Shown: positions 43,934-53,302, counted from the stretch's first letter. The stretch: 64,000 nucleotides of DNA from Paenibacillus mangrovi (GCF_022898935.1 NZ_JALIRP010000001.1:620001-684000); one strand, 5' to 3'. The notes: generated from the sequence alone by a model not told the origin. A program made the numbers and translations.

Positions 43934-43988
43934 AAAAAAAGACCCGTAAGAATTCACTTTTTGACAAGTGATCATCTTACGGGTTTTA
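43934..43988. terminator. Bidirectional terminator
   Basis: Arms ACCCGTAAGA and TCTTACGGGT with inner TTCACTT/AAGTGAT, A run before and T run after. It serves the methyltransferase gene (+) and bmrD (-). Confidence 0.85.
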
Positions 43989-44006
43989 TCATTTGTTCGT
44001 AAAATT

Positions 44007-46070
44007 CTATGCAAGTGAAGGCATAGCAGGCTGTGCTTGACTGTCAGCCGTTTGCGCAGAGCCTTGCTGCAGCTGATACATTTGATAGTAACGTCCGCCA
44101 AGCCGCATGAGCTCATCATGCGTGCCGCGTTCGACAATTTCGCCGCGATGCAGAACGAGAATCTGATCGGCACTGCGAATCGTCGATAGTCGGTGCGCGA
44201 TGATAAACGTCGTACGGCCTTTTTTCAGCACTTCCAGCGCGGATTGGATCAGGCTTTCCGTTTCGGTATCGATATTGGCGGTGGCCTCATCCAGGATGAG
44301 AATCGCCGGATCATAGGCGAGCGCACGCGCGAAGGAGATCAGCTGCCGCTGTCCGGCGGATAGCGTACTGCCCTTTTCGACTACCGGCTCGTCAAAGCCC
44401 TGCGGCAAGTGAGCAAGTATCCGTTCTGCTCCGACATCACGGAGTGCTTTTTCAACCTGCTCACGGGATATTTTCTCGTCGCCAAGACTTACATTTGAAG
44501 CAATGGTACCCGTGAACAGGTAAGGGTCCTGCAGCACGATGCCCATATGATGGCGGATCCACTGCTTCGGCAGATCCTTGACATCCTGGCCGTCGATCGT
44601 AATGGTGCCCTTTTGCGGGTCATAGAAACGGAACAAGAGATTGATAATCGAGCTTTTGCCTGAACCTGTGTGTCCGACCAGCGCGACCGTCTGTCCTTGT
44701 TCGGCTTCAAAGTTAATGTTTTTCAGCACATAGTTTTCTTTTTTATAGGCAAAAGATACGTTCTTGAACTCGACATTTCCTTTGTAACGCGGCATCGTAC
44801 CGTCCGTAACGTCTTCGCCTGGCTCATCCATCAGCGAGAAGACGCGTCCGGCGGATACTATCGAGGAGTCGAGTGCGGCCAGCTGATTCACCATACCGGT
44901 AATCGGCTGGAACAGACGCCCGAGAACGTCGACGAAGGCGTAGAGAACGCCAAGGGAAACAGCCGATCCGCCTGACAGGGTTCCAAAGCCAAAGTAGGCG
45001 AGAATGATTGCAAAAGATAAGCTTCGGAGCACATTAACCAGGTTATGTGATGTAAAAGCATTCAGATTCAGCATTTTGTTCTGATGCTTCATATAATCAT
45101 CATTCAAAGCTTCGAATTCTTCCCGAGTCTGCTTATGCCGGCGGAAAACGCGGATAATCGACATCCCTTGGATGGATTCATTGATGATGGCGTTGATTTC
45201 ACTAAGGCGTGACCGGATGATCGTATTGTATTTGGTAGCGATTTTCCGGTAAAAGATAATCCACACGATCAGCAGCGGGATAACGAACAGGCACACCATA
45301 CCCAGCCTGTAATCCAGCAGGAAGAGCGCGATGTATACACCTGTTATATAGATTACTCCTGAGCTGAAGTTGGCTAGAACAGCCACAAACAGATCCTTGA
45401 CTGCTTCCGTGTCATTGGTAATCCGGGATACGACCTTACCTGCAGGCAGCGTATCAAAGAAATAAACCGGGAGCCGCTGCAAATGTGCATATACATCGTT
45501 ACGAAGCTTCTGTATAACCTTGTTGGCTGAAGACTGAAACCAGTAAGTTTTGCCGAATTCCGTGAAGATGCTGATGAGCAGGAAGAAGCAGTATAGCCCG
45601 ACTAGCTTCAGAATCCCCGGAATTTCCGGCTTGTAAAAGGAATAGAGTTCAGCTGCGGAGAGCTTCTCTGCCGGGTACTGGGACACATTATCGCCGTATT
45701 TGATGGTCATTTGACCACCCTCAACACTGCGTTCGCCTTCCGGTGCAGCAACCGGCTGATTGATGAAGTAAAAGCTGCGGCCGGACTGCAGCAGCCGGAT
45801 CTCGGCGCCTTTGGTCTCACCCGCTTCAAAGCGGTCGCCCCGCTTGTAATAATGCCCTTTATATTCTGCGGCTTGGTCTGCCGATGTCGTTTCATAATAA
45901 GGCCGCTCAATGCCCAGCATATGATCGTCGATCATGCTTTTGGCAATAAAAGGTCCGGCCAGCTCCGCCCCTACGCCGATGGCCAGGGCAATAAAGGCGG
46001 CTATGAATATGCCTTTGGCAGTTAGGGCGTATTGAAATAAACGTTTGGCCGTCCTGGGATTAGGAGTCAT
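44007..46070 (-). CDS. bmrD: Multidrug ABC exporter subunit BmrD-like
   Basis: A 687-residue half exporter: six membrane helices plus a C-terminal ATPase with Walker A GHTGSGKSS, signature STLSAGQRQL and a canonical Walker B LILDEATANID. Between helices 1 and 2, about residues 50-155 form a large extracellular insert, as in B. subtilis BmrD (YheH), which accounts for the extra length. It overlaps bmrC by 11 bases and forms a heterodimer in which this subunit supplies the Glu of the active ATP site. Confidence 0.92.
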   Translation of the reverse strand: MTPNPRTAKRLFQYALTAKGIFIAAFIALAIGVGAELAGPFIAKSMIDDHMLGIERPYYETTSADQAAEYKGHYYKRGDRFEAGETKGAEIRLLQSGRSFYFINQPVAAPEGERSVEGGQMTIKYGDNVSQYPAEKLSAAELYSFYKPEIPGILKLVGLYCFFLLISIFTEFGKTYWFQSSANKVIQKLRNDVYAHLQRLPVYFFDTLPAGKVVSRITNDTEAVKDLFVAVLANFSSGVIYITGVYIALFLLDYRLGMVCLFVIPLLIVWIIFYRKIATKYNTIIRSRLSEINAIINESIQGMSIIRVFRRHKQTREEFEALNDDYMKHQNKMLNLNAFTSHNLVNVLRSLSFAIILAYFGFGTLSGGSAVSLGVLYAFVDVLGRLFQPITGMVNQLAALDSSIVSAGRVFSLMDEPGEDVTDGTMPRYKGNVEFKNVSFAYKKENYVLKNINFEAEQGQTVALVGHTGSGKSSIINLLFRFYDPQKGTITIDGQDVKDLPKQWIRHHMGIVLQDPYLFTGTIASNVSLGDEKISREQVEKALRDVGAERILAHLPQGFDEPVVEKGSTLSAGQRQLISFARALAYDPAILILDEATANIDTETESLIQSALEVLKKGRTTFIIAHRLSTIRSADQILVLHRGEIVERGTHDELMRLGGRYYQMYQLQQGSAQTADSQAQPAMPSLA

Positions 46071-47838
46071 AGGATGATTCCTCCTCGCTTGTCAGATTGT
46101 TTTCGACCTGCTGGCGTTCAAATTGCTCGCGGTACCATCCGCCCAGGTCCAGCAGCTCGGTATGGGTGCCTTCTTCGATGATGCGTCCTTCGTCCAGCAC
46201 CACGATCCAGTCCGCATGTTCGATAGCGGAAAGGCGGTGGGTTGAGATGAGGGTGGTTTTGCCGGAGCGCTGCTCACGGATGTTATCCACGATACGTGCT
46301 TCCGTCCGGGCGTCCACAGCGGAAAGGGCATCGTCCAGGATCAGAATCTCCGGATCGGAAATAAATGCCCGTGCCAGCGATACACGCTGCTTCTGTCCGC
46401 CGGACAGGGATACGCCTTTTTCCCCGACGAGGGTATCAAGTCCGTCGGAAAGCGTATGCAGGTCCTTATCGAACGAAGCCGTTGCGATAGCCTGCATAAT
46501 GATCTCGTCATCAGCCTTGTGCTTGCCGAACTGAATATTTTCGCGGACCGATTTGGAGAAGAGAATTTGCTCTTGCGGTACATACCCGACCCAGCTGTGC
46601 AGCTGGTCCTTGGCGATCAGCTCAATGGGTGTGTTCGAGATCAGAATATCGCCGGTGCCTGTCGGATATTCATGGAGCAGCTGCTTAAGAAGTGTCGATT
46701 TGCCGCTGCCTGTACGTCCTACCACACCCAGTGTTTGCCCGCGGTGCAAGGTCAGATTAATATGCTTCAGATTATCCACCGTAGAGGTTGGATAACGGAA
46801 AGTGACATCTTTCAATGCGATCGTCTCCGGCGAATCTACGTGGGTTGGATTCGGAACATCCTGTACATCGGGAACAACGGACAAAGTTTCATCCACACGG
46901 TCCAGAGATGCGTTGCCGCGCTGCATAACGTTGATCAGTTCACCGATAGCGAACATCGGCCAAATCATCATACCAAGGTACATGTTGAACGATACGAGAT
47001 CCCCGAGGGTAATCTGATTTTTGAATACGAGATAGACGCCAAACGCCAAACCGATTACATAGCTAAGGCCTACGCACAGGCGGATGGTTGGTTCGAACAA
47101 CGCATCCATTTTGGCCACGCGCATATTTTTGCGGTATACATCATCCGCGATTTCCTGAAACCGGCGCTCATCGGAGCGTTCTTGTACATAGGCACGGATA
47201 ACGCGTACGCCGGCTACCGATTCCAGAACCTGATCGTTCATGTCGCCGAAGGCGTCCTGCGCTTCCGTATAGCGTTCATGAACCTTTTTGCCGTAAATTT
47301 TCATGGCTAGCGCTATGAACGGTAGCGGAAGGATGGCTGCCAGCGTCAGCTTCCAGCTAATCAGAAATCCCATGGCGAACAGGATCACGGTCAGGTAGGC
47401 TGTCGAATCGGTCATGACGAGCATGCCGAATCCGGCCGTATTGGCAACGGCACGCAGGTCATTGGTTGCCCGCGCCATCAGGTCGCCGGTACGGTTCCGC
47501 TCGAAGAACGGGGGAGTCATGCGCAGCAGCTGGTTCATGTAGCGGGAGCGAAGGATGCGCTCCACCAGATTCGCTCCGCCAAACAGCTTGTGCATCCAAA
47601 TGTACGTGATAATATAAATCAGAATCAAGGTTATGACCATCAGGACAATGTACTTCGTGAGTGAAGCCCAGGTAATGGAGCCGCGTACGATTTCATCAAT
47701 CGCGCTTCCGAGCAGCCGTGGCGGAAACAGCTCACCAATGCCGCATATAATCAGCATGAACAGGCCGATCAAATAACGTTTCTTTTCCTGGCGGAAGAAC
47801 CAGCCGAGGTTTTTAAGTACGGAAAACAAAACTTTCAC
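46060..47838 (-). CDS. bmrC: Multidrug ABC exporter subunit BmrC-like
   Basis: A 592-residue half exporter with six helices and an ATPase: Walker A GRTGSGKST, signature VSLSGGQKQR, and Walker B LILDDALSAVD, where the catalytic Glu is Asp. This marks the degenerate-site subunit of a heterodimeric exporter, as with B. subtilis BmrC (YheI). GTG start after GAGAGGAA. Upstream lie a promoter, a 26-residue leader ORF and an intrinsic terminator, the same layout as the bmrB leader that induces bmrCD when antibiotics stall ribosomes. Confidence 0.92.
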   Translation of the reverse strand: MKVLFSVLKNLGWFFRQEKKRYLIGLFMLIICGIGELFPPRLLGSAIDEIVRGSITWASLTKYIVLMVITLILIYIITYIWMHKLFGGANLVERILRSRYMNQLLRMTPPFFERNRTGDLMARATNDLRAVANTAGFGMLVMTDSTAYLTVILFAMGFLISWKLTLAAILPLPFIALAMKIYGKKVHERYTEAQDAFGDMNDQVLESVAGVRVIRAYVQERSDERRFQEIADDVYRKNMRVAKMDALFEPTIRLCVGLSYVIGLAFGVYLVFKNQITLGDLVSFNMYLGMMIWPMFAIGELINVMQRGNASLDRVDETLSVVPDVQDVPNPTHVDSPETIALKDVTFRYPTSTVDNLKHINLTLHRGQTLGVVGRTGSGKSTLLKQLLHEYPTGTGDILISNTPIELIAKDQLHSWVGYVPQEQILFSKSVRENIQFGKHKADDEIIMQAIATASFDKDLHTLSDGLDTLVGEKGVSLSGGQKQRVSLARAFISDPEILILDDALSAVDARTEARIVDNIREQRSGKTTLISTHRLSAIEHADWIVVLDEGRIIEEGTHTELLDLGGWYREQFERQQVENNLTSEEESSYDS

Positions 47839-47888
47839 TTCCTCTCTTGTTGGGTAATGCCGGTAAACTTAGGGAGAACAAAGATATT

Positions 47889-47926
47889 AAAAAAGGCATA
47901 CCGCCCGTATACGGACGATATGCCTT
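47889..47926 (-). terminator. Attenuator terminator before bmrC
   Basis: On the minus strand, AAGGCATA..CGTCCG pairs with CGGGCGG..TATGCCTT, followed by six T, and lies 51 bases before the bmrC start. Its left arm can instead pair with the segment at 47936-47946 (see findings). Confidence 0.8.
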
Positions 47927-48025
47927 GTATTCCTGACAAATATCATGCGCACGGTTGATGCGTAAGCAACCGCGCCTGAATGAAAGGTTAATATTCCATG
48001 GCTCCTTGAAATTTGTTCCAAAATC

Positions 48026-48106
48026 TCAAAAGTCAGTTCCACCAGCAGGGCTGCTTAGGTATTCAATTGTTGTTTGGTTATGATTATCGAGAATGAAATT
48101 GAACAC
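48026..48106 (-). CDS. BmrB-like leader peptide, 26 residues
   Basis: A GTG-initiated ORF on the minus strand, peptide MFNFILDNHNQTTIEYLSSP then AGGTDF, with GGAAGGGTGAG just upstream. It lies between a consensus promoter (48160-48189) and the terminator in front of bmrC, so its translation probably governs terminator formation as described for B. subtilis bmrB. The peptide does not visibly match BmrB as I recall it; the call rests on position and layout. Confidence 0.6.
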   Translation of the reverse strand: MFNFILDNHNQTTIEYLSSPAGGTDF

Positions 48107-48159
48107 AATGCTCACCCTTCCTTTGGTAATAATTTGAATTTTGACCTCGTATGCTGAGA

Positions 48160-48189
48160 ATTTTATCACCCCCCTGACAACTCTGTCAA
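48160..48189 (-). promoter_or_regulatory. Promoter of the bmr leader
   Basis: On the minus strand TTGACA (48189-48184), 18 bases, TAAAAT (48165-48160). A leader of about 315 bases follows before bmrC, containing a small ORF, a GCGC..GGTTG/CAACC..GCGC hairpin (47947-47975) and the terminator. Confidence 0.7.
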
Positions 48190-48288
48190 TTTATATTTTC
48201 AGGATTTGGGTCATTAATGTTATGATATATTGTACATAGGCTAATTGTTGATCTTGCCTAAAAATCGCTTTGAAGGGAATGAAGCCTG

Positions 48289-48609
48289 ATGAAACTTCGG
48301 ATCAGTAACGAAGCGGCAAAATGGTACATCAAGGAACTGGGACTGCAAAAAGGCAGCGCGCTGCGCTTCTTTCCCCGTTACAGCTCCGGTGGGGGGCTCC
48401 ATCCCGGTTTTTCGCTCGGCATTTCGGTTGAAGAACCAGATCGTCCGCTTTTGAAGGAGGAACTGGAAGGTATTATCTTTTTTCTGGAGGAGCAGGACGG
48501 CTGGTACTTGAGCGGCTATGACCTGGTCGTTCGTTATCTGGAATCCCAGGACGACATTGAATATATTTATGAAGAGGATCAGAAAAATACGACTTCGAAC
48601 GCCGGGTAA
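48289..48609 (+). CDS. yneR: HesB/IscA-like protein YneR
   Basis: A 106-residue protein of the HesB/YneR branch. The fold pattern (LRISNEAAKWYIKELGL, ALRFFPRYSSGGGL, IIFFLEEQDGWYLSGYDLVV) is that of IscA-like proteins, but the three Fe-S cysteines are absent, as in B. subtilis YneR. So it is unlikely to be a cluster carrier. Function unknown. The Nudix gene follows 33 bases later. Confidence 0.85.
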   Translation: MKLRISNEAAKWYIKELGLQKGSALRFFPRYSSGGGLHPGFSLGISVEEPDRPLLKEELEGIIFFLEEQDGWYLSGYDLVVRYLESQDDIEYIYEEDQKNTTSNAG

Positions 48610-48642
48610 TTAAAAATAGGTTTGCGAAAAGGAGGGAGAAGC

Positions 48643-49092
48643 TTGTCTCATTTGGATCGTGATTACCGCCAATACATTAAAAAAACGTCCAAAATTACCG
48701 TACAGGTAGCCATCCTTGTCAAGAACAGTAACGGGGAAGTGCTGTTGCAGCAGAGGGCGGGGGCTGGGGAATGGGGGCTTCCCCTCGGTTCGATGACACC
48801 CGGAGAATCGCTGGAAGACGCCGCCCGTAGGGAGCTGTGGGAGGAAACCGCGCTGACCGCGCAGGACATGACTTTGCTGAGCATGTTTTCCGGTCCCGAG
48901 TTCAAAAAGACAAGCGGCGCTGGAGACGAAGAGTTTCTGGTCATTGCGCTGTATGAAGCCAAAGGGCTTCAAAGTGAACTGAATTTCGAGGCGGTCGTAA
49001 ACAAAGCACTGCGTTTTTTCGCCGAACCCTGGCCGTCTGTGGATTTGCTCTCCATGGCTCTGTTAGGGTGGTTCCGTCCGCAGAAGGATTAG
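48643..49092 (+). CDS. Nudix hydrolase
   Basis: A 149-residue single-domain Nudix protein. The box reads GSMTPGESLEDAARRELWEE then TAL: the catalytic RE..EE core is intact, but the final conserved Gly is Ala. The substrate is some nucleoside diphosphate derivative and cannot be told further. TTG start at 48643, six bases after AAAAGGAGGG. Ends at a bidirectional terminator. Confidence 0.88.
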   Translation: MSHLDRDYRQYIKKTSKITVQVAILVKNSNGEVLLQQRAGAGEWGLPLGSMTPGESLEDAARRELWEETALTAQDMTLLSMFSGPEFKKTSGAGDEEFLVIALYEAKGLQSELNFEAVVNKALRFFAEPWPSVDLLSMALLGWFRPQKD

Positions 49093-49114
49093 GTTCCATA
49101 GCTGTGAAATGCCG

Positions 49115-49149
49115 CAAAAAACTCCTTTCCAGAAGGGAAAGGAGTTTTT
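49115..49149. terminator. Bidirectional terminator
   Basis: Near-perfect arms AAAAACTCCTTTCC and GGAAAGGAGTTTTT with a five-base loop, between the convergent Nudix gene and the gene at 49177. Confidence 0.9.
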
Positions 49150-49176
49150 GACTGCTTATAGAACCCTAAATCGGGC

Positions 49177-49692
49177 TTAGATATGATGTGTGAAATGGTC
49201 GCCTTCCACAGCGAATTGAAAGTCGTCGATGTCAAATACCTGTATCGATATTGCAGCATCGATAATACGGTGAATTAGCTCTGGCTGATCGGTCAGAAGC
49301 GGAACCTGTTCCCGCTGGGAGACGAGTAGAAGCTCGGTTTCGACCGGGTCAAAAAACTCGCCGTACGGCGCGGTGTCCATGGCATTCACTACCATGATGC
49401 GCGTGCTTTCACCGATTAGGATATAAGGGCTTTTCGCCCACGGCATGCCCAGCGCCTTCTGGATTTTTTTCTTGTTCAGTGGCTCATCGAGATAATCCAG
49501 CAGCTCACGGACCTTTTCTTTGACATGCTTATCATCCTCGTCATTGCTCATTAACGGCTCTTCGCTTGATATAAATTCATAAAGCTCAAGCAAGCTGGTA
49601 TACGGTACCATATATTCAACCGGCACGGGAGTCAGCAGCAGTTCTCCGTATATTGCCAACATGACCGCTTCCGTAACGAATTGTCTTGACAT
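49177..49692 (-). CDS. Conserved protein of unknown function, 171 residues
   Basis: A soluble acidic protein (VTEAVMLAIYGELLL, VEYMVPYTSLLELYEF, VVNAMDTAPYGEFFDPVETE). I recall similar Paenibacillus proteins carrying a database name of ADP-heptose synthase, but there is no nucleotidyltransferase or kinase motif to back it. AGGAGG lies seven bases before the ATG, preceded by a CCCTGC/GCAGGG hairpin in its 5' leader. The two halves may be a helical core and a domain with a conserved VNAMDTA strand. Function not known. Confidence 0.75.
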   Translation of the reverse strand: MSRQFVTEAVMLAIYGELLLTPVPVEYMVPYTSLLELYEFISSEEPLMSNDEDDKHVKEKVRELLDYLDEPLNKKKIQKALGMPWAKSPYILIGESTRIMVVNAMDTAPYGEFFDPVETELLLVSQREQVPLLTDQPELIHRIIDAAISIQVFDIDDFQFAVEGDHFTHHI

Positions 49693-49899
49693 CTAGGGCC
49701 TCCTGAGTTCCCTGCGCGGCGGCAGGGTCTTTGGTTACAACGTTTCGGGTTTTCCGTAAGAACGAGTGTTGCAGCTTAAAAATATATAATCATTGTAAGG
49801 AGGAAATGTCAACCGGGTGAACCTTCAGGTTTACCTGTGTAATATGAATATATGCTTGATAAGGTTTGTGTACAACATAGAAAGGGGAGTCGCTAGTCA

Positions 49900-51648
49900 T
49901 TGAATCACTGGAAAGCTTATTTTCAATTTGTTAAACCCTATACGAAATGGATTGTCCTGACGCTGATCATCGGGATGGTGAAATTCGGGATTCCGCTTAC
50001 GATGCCGATGATTATGAAATATGTCGTGGATGATCTACTCATGAATCCCGCAATGACCATACAGGAGCAGGTGACGCAGCTGTTTCTCATTCTGGGAGGA
50101 GCCTTTATTCTATTCGTTATCATCCGGGGACCGGTCGAGTATTTTAGGCAATATTTTGCACAGCAGATTACCAGCCGGATTCTGTTTGATATGCGGAACA
50201 AGCTGTATGCCCATTTGCAGCGTCTGTCGATGCGTTATTACCAGAATACGAAGGTCGGTGAAGCAATATCACGATTTATCAATGACGTAGAACAGACGAA
50301 AAATATTGTAGAAGTCGGCATGATGAACATATGGCTGGATATGTTTACGCTGCTGTTCGTTCTTGGCGTCATGTTCTATCTCAATCCGGTGCTGACGCTC
50401 GTATCGATCGCTATTTTGCCTTTATACGGCATTGCGGTCAACATGCTGTACAAAAGGCTAAAAAAGCTGACCAAGGACCGTTCTCAGGCACTGGCGGGCA
50501 TTCAGGCATACCTACATGAACGTATACAGGGTATATCCGTTATCCGCAGCTTTACTCTGGAGCGCCATGATCACCAACAGTTTAAAAACATTAACCAGAA
50601 CTTTCTGAACAAGGCGCTTGCACAGACCCGCTGGAATGCGCTGACGTTCTCGATTATTAATACATTAACCGATATTGCTCCGCTGCTCGTGATCGGTTAC
50701 GGCGGATATTGCGTGATTCATCACAATCTGACGCTGGGAACGTTTGTCGCTTTTTTCGGTTATTTGGACAGGCTGTATGCACCTCTCAAAAGGCTGATTA
50801 ACTCTTCGACCGTGCTGACCCAAGCATCCGCTTCCCTGGAACGGGTGATGGAGCTGATGAATGAGCCGTATGATATCGTCGATGCGCCTGATGCCAAGAA
50901 GTTGACTGCGCCGGCGTGCAATATTACCTTTGACGGGGTATGGTTCAAATACAACGATGAAGCGGATTGGGTGCTGAAGGACGTCAATCTCGAAATCAAG
51001 CAGGGACAGACGATTGCTTTTGTCGGCATGAGCGGCGGAGGCAAATCCAGTCTGATCTCGCTCATTCCGCGGTTTTACGATATTCAGCAGGGCAGTGTGC
51101 GCATTAACGGCGAGGATGTGCGTGAGCTGACGATGGAGAGCGTAAGGGGTTCGATCGGAATGGTTCTGCAGGACAACTTCCTTTTCAGCGGTTCCGTACG
51201 GGATAACATTCTGGTCGGCAATCCCCATGCAGACCTTGCTGAGGTAGAGGCGGCTGCAATTGCTGCCAACGCCCATGAATTTATCAAGAATCTGCCGCAA
51301 GGCTATGATACAGAGGTAGGGGAGAGAGGCGTAAAGCTTTCCGGCGGACAGAAGCAGCGGATTGCGATCGCACGCGTATTTCTGAAAAATCCGGATATTC
51401 TCGTTCTGGACGAAGCAACTTCGGCGCTTGATCTGGAGTCCGAGCATTTGATCCAGCAAGCGCTGCAGACTCTGACCGTGAACCGCACGACTTTGATCGT
51501 TGCCCATCGGTTGTCGACCATTACCCATGCGGATCAGATCGTAGTTATGGAACATGGCATGATTACCGAGCAGGGAACCCATGCCGAGCTGATGGCGATC
51601 GAAGGCAGTTATGCCCGGTTGTTTAATGTGCAGCATCTTGAAGTGTAA
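49900..51648 (+). CDS. Homodimeric-type ABC multidrug/lipid exporter
   Basis: A 582-residue half exporter with six helices and an ATPase: Walker A GMSGGGKSS, signature VKLSGGQKQR, Walker B LVLDEATSALD, and H-loop AHRLST. The Walker B Glu is present, so it can act as a homodimer, unlike bmrC. It resembles the B. subtilis YwjA/MsbA-like group that exports drugs or lipids. TTG start behind AAAGGGGAG. It is a single gene ended by a terminator. Confidence 0.92.
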   Translation: MNHWKAYFQFVKPYTKWIVLTLIIGMVKFGIPLTMPMIMKYVVDDLLMNPAMTIQEQVTQLFLILGGAFILFVIIRGPVEYFRQYFAQQITSRILFDMRNKLYAHLQRLSMRYYQNTKVGEAISRFINDVEQTKNIVEVGMMNIWLDMFTLLFVLGVMFYLNPVLTLVSIAILPLYGIAVNMLYKRLKKLTKDRSQALAGIQAYLHERIQGISVIRSFTLERHDHQQFKNINQNFLNKALAQTRWNALTFSIINTLTDIAPLLVIGYGGYCVIHHNLTLGTFVAFFGYLDRLYAPLKRLINSSTVLTQASASLERVMELMNEPYDIVDAPDAKKLTAPACNITFDGVWFKYNDEADWVLKDVNLEIKQGQTIAFVGMSGGGKSSLISLIPRFYDIQQGSVRINGEDVRELTMESVRGSIGMVLQDNFLFSGSVRDNILVGNPHADLAEVEAAAIAANAHEFIKNLPQGYDTEVGERGVKLSGGQKQRIAIARVFLKNPDILVLDEATSALDLESEHLIQQALQTLTVNRTTLIVAHRLSTITHADQIVVMEHGMITEQGTHAELMAIEGSYARLFNVQHLEV

Positions 51649-51669
51649 TCATCTTTCTCATAGCATAAC

Positions 51670-51702
51670 GAAGAGCCCCGGCCGAAATGCCGGGGCTCTT
51701 CA
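51670..51702. terminator. Bidirectional terminator
   Basis: Perfect twelve-base arms AAGAGCCCCGGC and GCCGGGGCTCTT around a six-base loop, between the ABC exporter and the convergent DUF441 gene. Confidence 0.8.
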
Positions 51703-51720
51703 TGTTTTAGAGTATTCGTA

Positions 51721-52164
51721 TTAAGTCCTGCCGATGAGTAGAGACAAAATGCCGGCTGCAATCAATGGACCGACAGGAACGCCCCGGAAAAAGGCAACTC
51801 CAAGTACAGTGCCGACAAGCAGTCCTGCGACAATCGTCGGATTCGACGACATCAAGGCTACCCCGCGGCCTCCGAGATAAGCAACCAGCATTCCCACGGC
51901 AATGGCAAGCAGCGATTTCCAGTTTAAAAATGATTCACCGATGGTTTGAAGGCTCATCTTTCCGCTGGCGATCGGCGTCATCACACCAATCGTCAATATG
52001 ATGATGCCAACAGTTAATCCATACTTCTCAAGCCAAGGAAATACCTGCTGTAGATTGAGCACTCGCAGCAGGAGCAGCACAATCATCGCTACGGTAATCG
52101 GTGTATTGCTGCTGATAACGCCCAGAGCCGCCAGTAGCAGCAGAATCAGTGACGTCATATCCAT
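51721..52164 (-). CDS. DUF441 (UPF0756) membrane protein
   Basis: A 147-residue protein with about four helices. The family pattern is evident in [33 protein letters not shown] and [20 protein letters not shown]. Members are conserved in Firmicutes with unknown function. GGAGGAG lies before the ATG. It is followed by ypdA upstream on the same strand (46-base gap), so the two may be co-transcribed. Confidence 0.88.
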   Translation of the reverse strand: MDMTSLILLLLAALGVISSNTPITVAMIVLLLLRVLNLQQVFPWLEKYGLTVGIIILTIGVMTPIASGKMSLQTIGESFLNWKSLLAIAVGMLVAYLGGRGVALMSSNPTIVAGLLVGTVLGVAFFRGVPVGPLIAAGILSLLIGRT

Positions 52165-52209
52165 CCGGCTTCTCCTCCCGCAATCAAATTCCGTCCTGAC
52201 AATAAATAC

Positions 52210-53196
52210 CTACAATACAGCATTAGAGGCGATAATATGCTCGGCGATCAGAACTCCGTGATTGCGTCCTGTTTCGATGAACACTTCGTTTGCATTCCGT
52301 CCGGAAGCAATAACGCCTGCAACATACAGTCCAGGGACGTTGCTTTCCATCGTTTCAGCGTTGTACAGCGGTTTTTCCATATCGCCATCAAGCTCTACAC
52401 CGCAAGATGTGAGCAGCTTTCGGTCAGGCCGGAAGCCAGTCAGAGCCAGCACAAAATCATTTTCTATACTGCTTGTTGTACCGTCCTTGCCCTGGATGGT
52501 GAAGGAGTCTTCCGTGATTTCCGTGACATGGGACTGGACATGTACCGTGATTTTGCCTTTCTGTACCATGGCTTCGAACACGGGACGGACCCAAGGCTTA
52601 ATATTCTCGGACACCGTTTCACCACGATAGATCATGTCGATTTGGGCGCCGACACGGATCAGCTCCATGGCCGCATCCACCGCGGAATTGCTGCCTCCAA
52701 TGATGGCAACCTTCATGCCGCTGTATGGATGGGCTTCGCGGAAATAGTGTGTGACTTTATCCAGGTCTTCCCCGGGAATGCCGATGAAGTTGGGATGATC
52801 GAAATAACCAGTGGAAATGACCACATTACGGGCTTCATATTGATGATGTTGTCCCGAACGGTCTACGGTTTCAACGATAAACGTCTGATCTTCCTTCCGT
52901 TCCATGGTAAGGGCTTCCTCATACTGGGAGATAGCAAGCCCGTAATGCTCCGCCACCTTTCGGTAATAGGCCAGCGCTTCATAGCGGAATGGCTTATCAT
53001 TGGAAGTCGGGAACGGAATGTCCCCGATTTCCAGCATCTCTGCCGTACTGAAAAATTGCATATGGGTCGGATATAAAAATATGGAATGCACAAGGCAATG
53101 CTTCTCGATAATCCGCGTGGATAAGCCTCTCTTCTGGCATTCAATGGCGGCCGATAGTCCGCAGGGGCCGGCTCCGATAATAATGACGTCTTGCAT
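52210..53196 (-). CDS. ypdA: Bacillithiol disulfide reductase YpdA
   Basis: A 328-residue FAD/NADPH oxidoreductase of the YpdA (Bdr) family, which reduces oxidised bacillithiol and keeps the thiol pool reduced. The FAD motif VIIIGAGPCGLSAAIE includes the conserved Cys12; the NADPH motif is VAIIGGSNSAVDAAMEL; the second FAD motif is VPGLYVAGVIASG. AGGAGGAA precedes the ATG. The presence of this enzyme implies that the strain makes bacillithiol. Confidence 0.92.
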   Translation of the reverse strand: MQDVIIIGAGPCGLSAAIECQKRGLSTRIIEKHCLVHSIFLYPTHMQFFSTAEMLEIGDIPFPTSNDKPFRYEALAYYRKVAEHYGLAISQYEEALTMERKEDQTFIVETVDRSGQHHQYEARNVVISTGYFDHPNFIGIPGEDLDKVTHYFREAHPYSGMKVAIIGGSNSAVDAAMELIRVGAQIDMIYRGETVSENIKPWVRPVFEAMVQKGKITVHVQSHVTEITEDSFTIQGKDGTTSSIENDFVLALTGFRPDRKLLTSCGVELDGDMEKPLYNAETMESNVPGLYVAGVIASGRNANEVFIETGRNHGVLIAEHIIASNAVL

Positions 53197-53302
53197 GTTT
53201 CGTTCCTCCTCTGGCTATAAACAATTCACTTACCATCGTATCGTAATTTACTGACAAAAACCAGCAGCATACCCGGTCCTTTGAGGTTGTCAAAAATGTG
53301 AA

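Noticed and set aside
46456-47310. Long plus-strand open frame opposite bmrC
   Set aside because: It is the shadow of bmrC codon structure; no coherent domain.
47988-47999. Three-codon minus-strand ORF (ATG GAA TAT TAA) after AAGGAG in the bmr leader
   Set aside because: The Shine-Dalgarno to start spacing is only two bases, so efficient initiation is unlikely; the 26-codon ORF upstream is the better leader candidate.
47839-48153. T-box riboswitch in front of bmrC
   Set aside because: There is no GGTACCGCGG-type T-box sequence and no specifier-loop pattern; the leader ORF explains the region better.
50665-51636. Long open frame (about 320 codons) opposite the ABC exporter
   Set aside because: It is antisense to a well-supported gene, its translation is rich in His/Arg/Gln with no motif, and it has no binding site.
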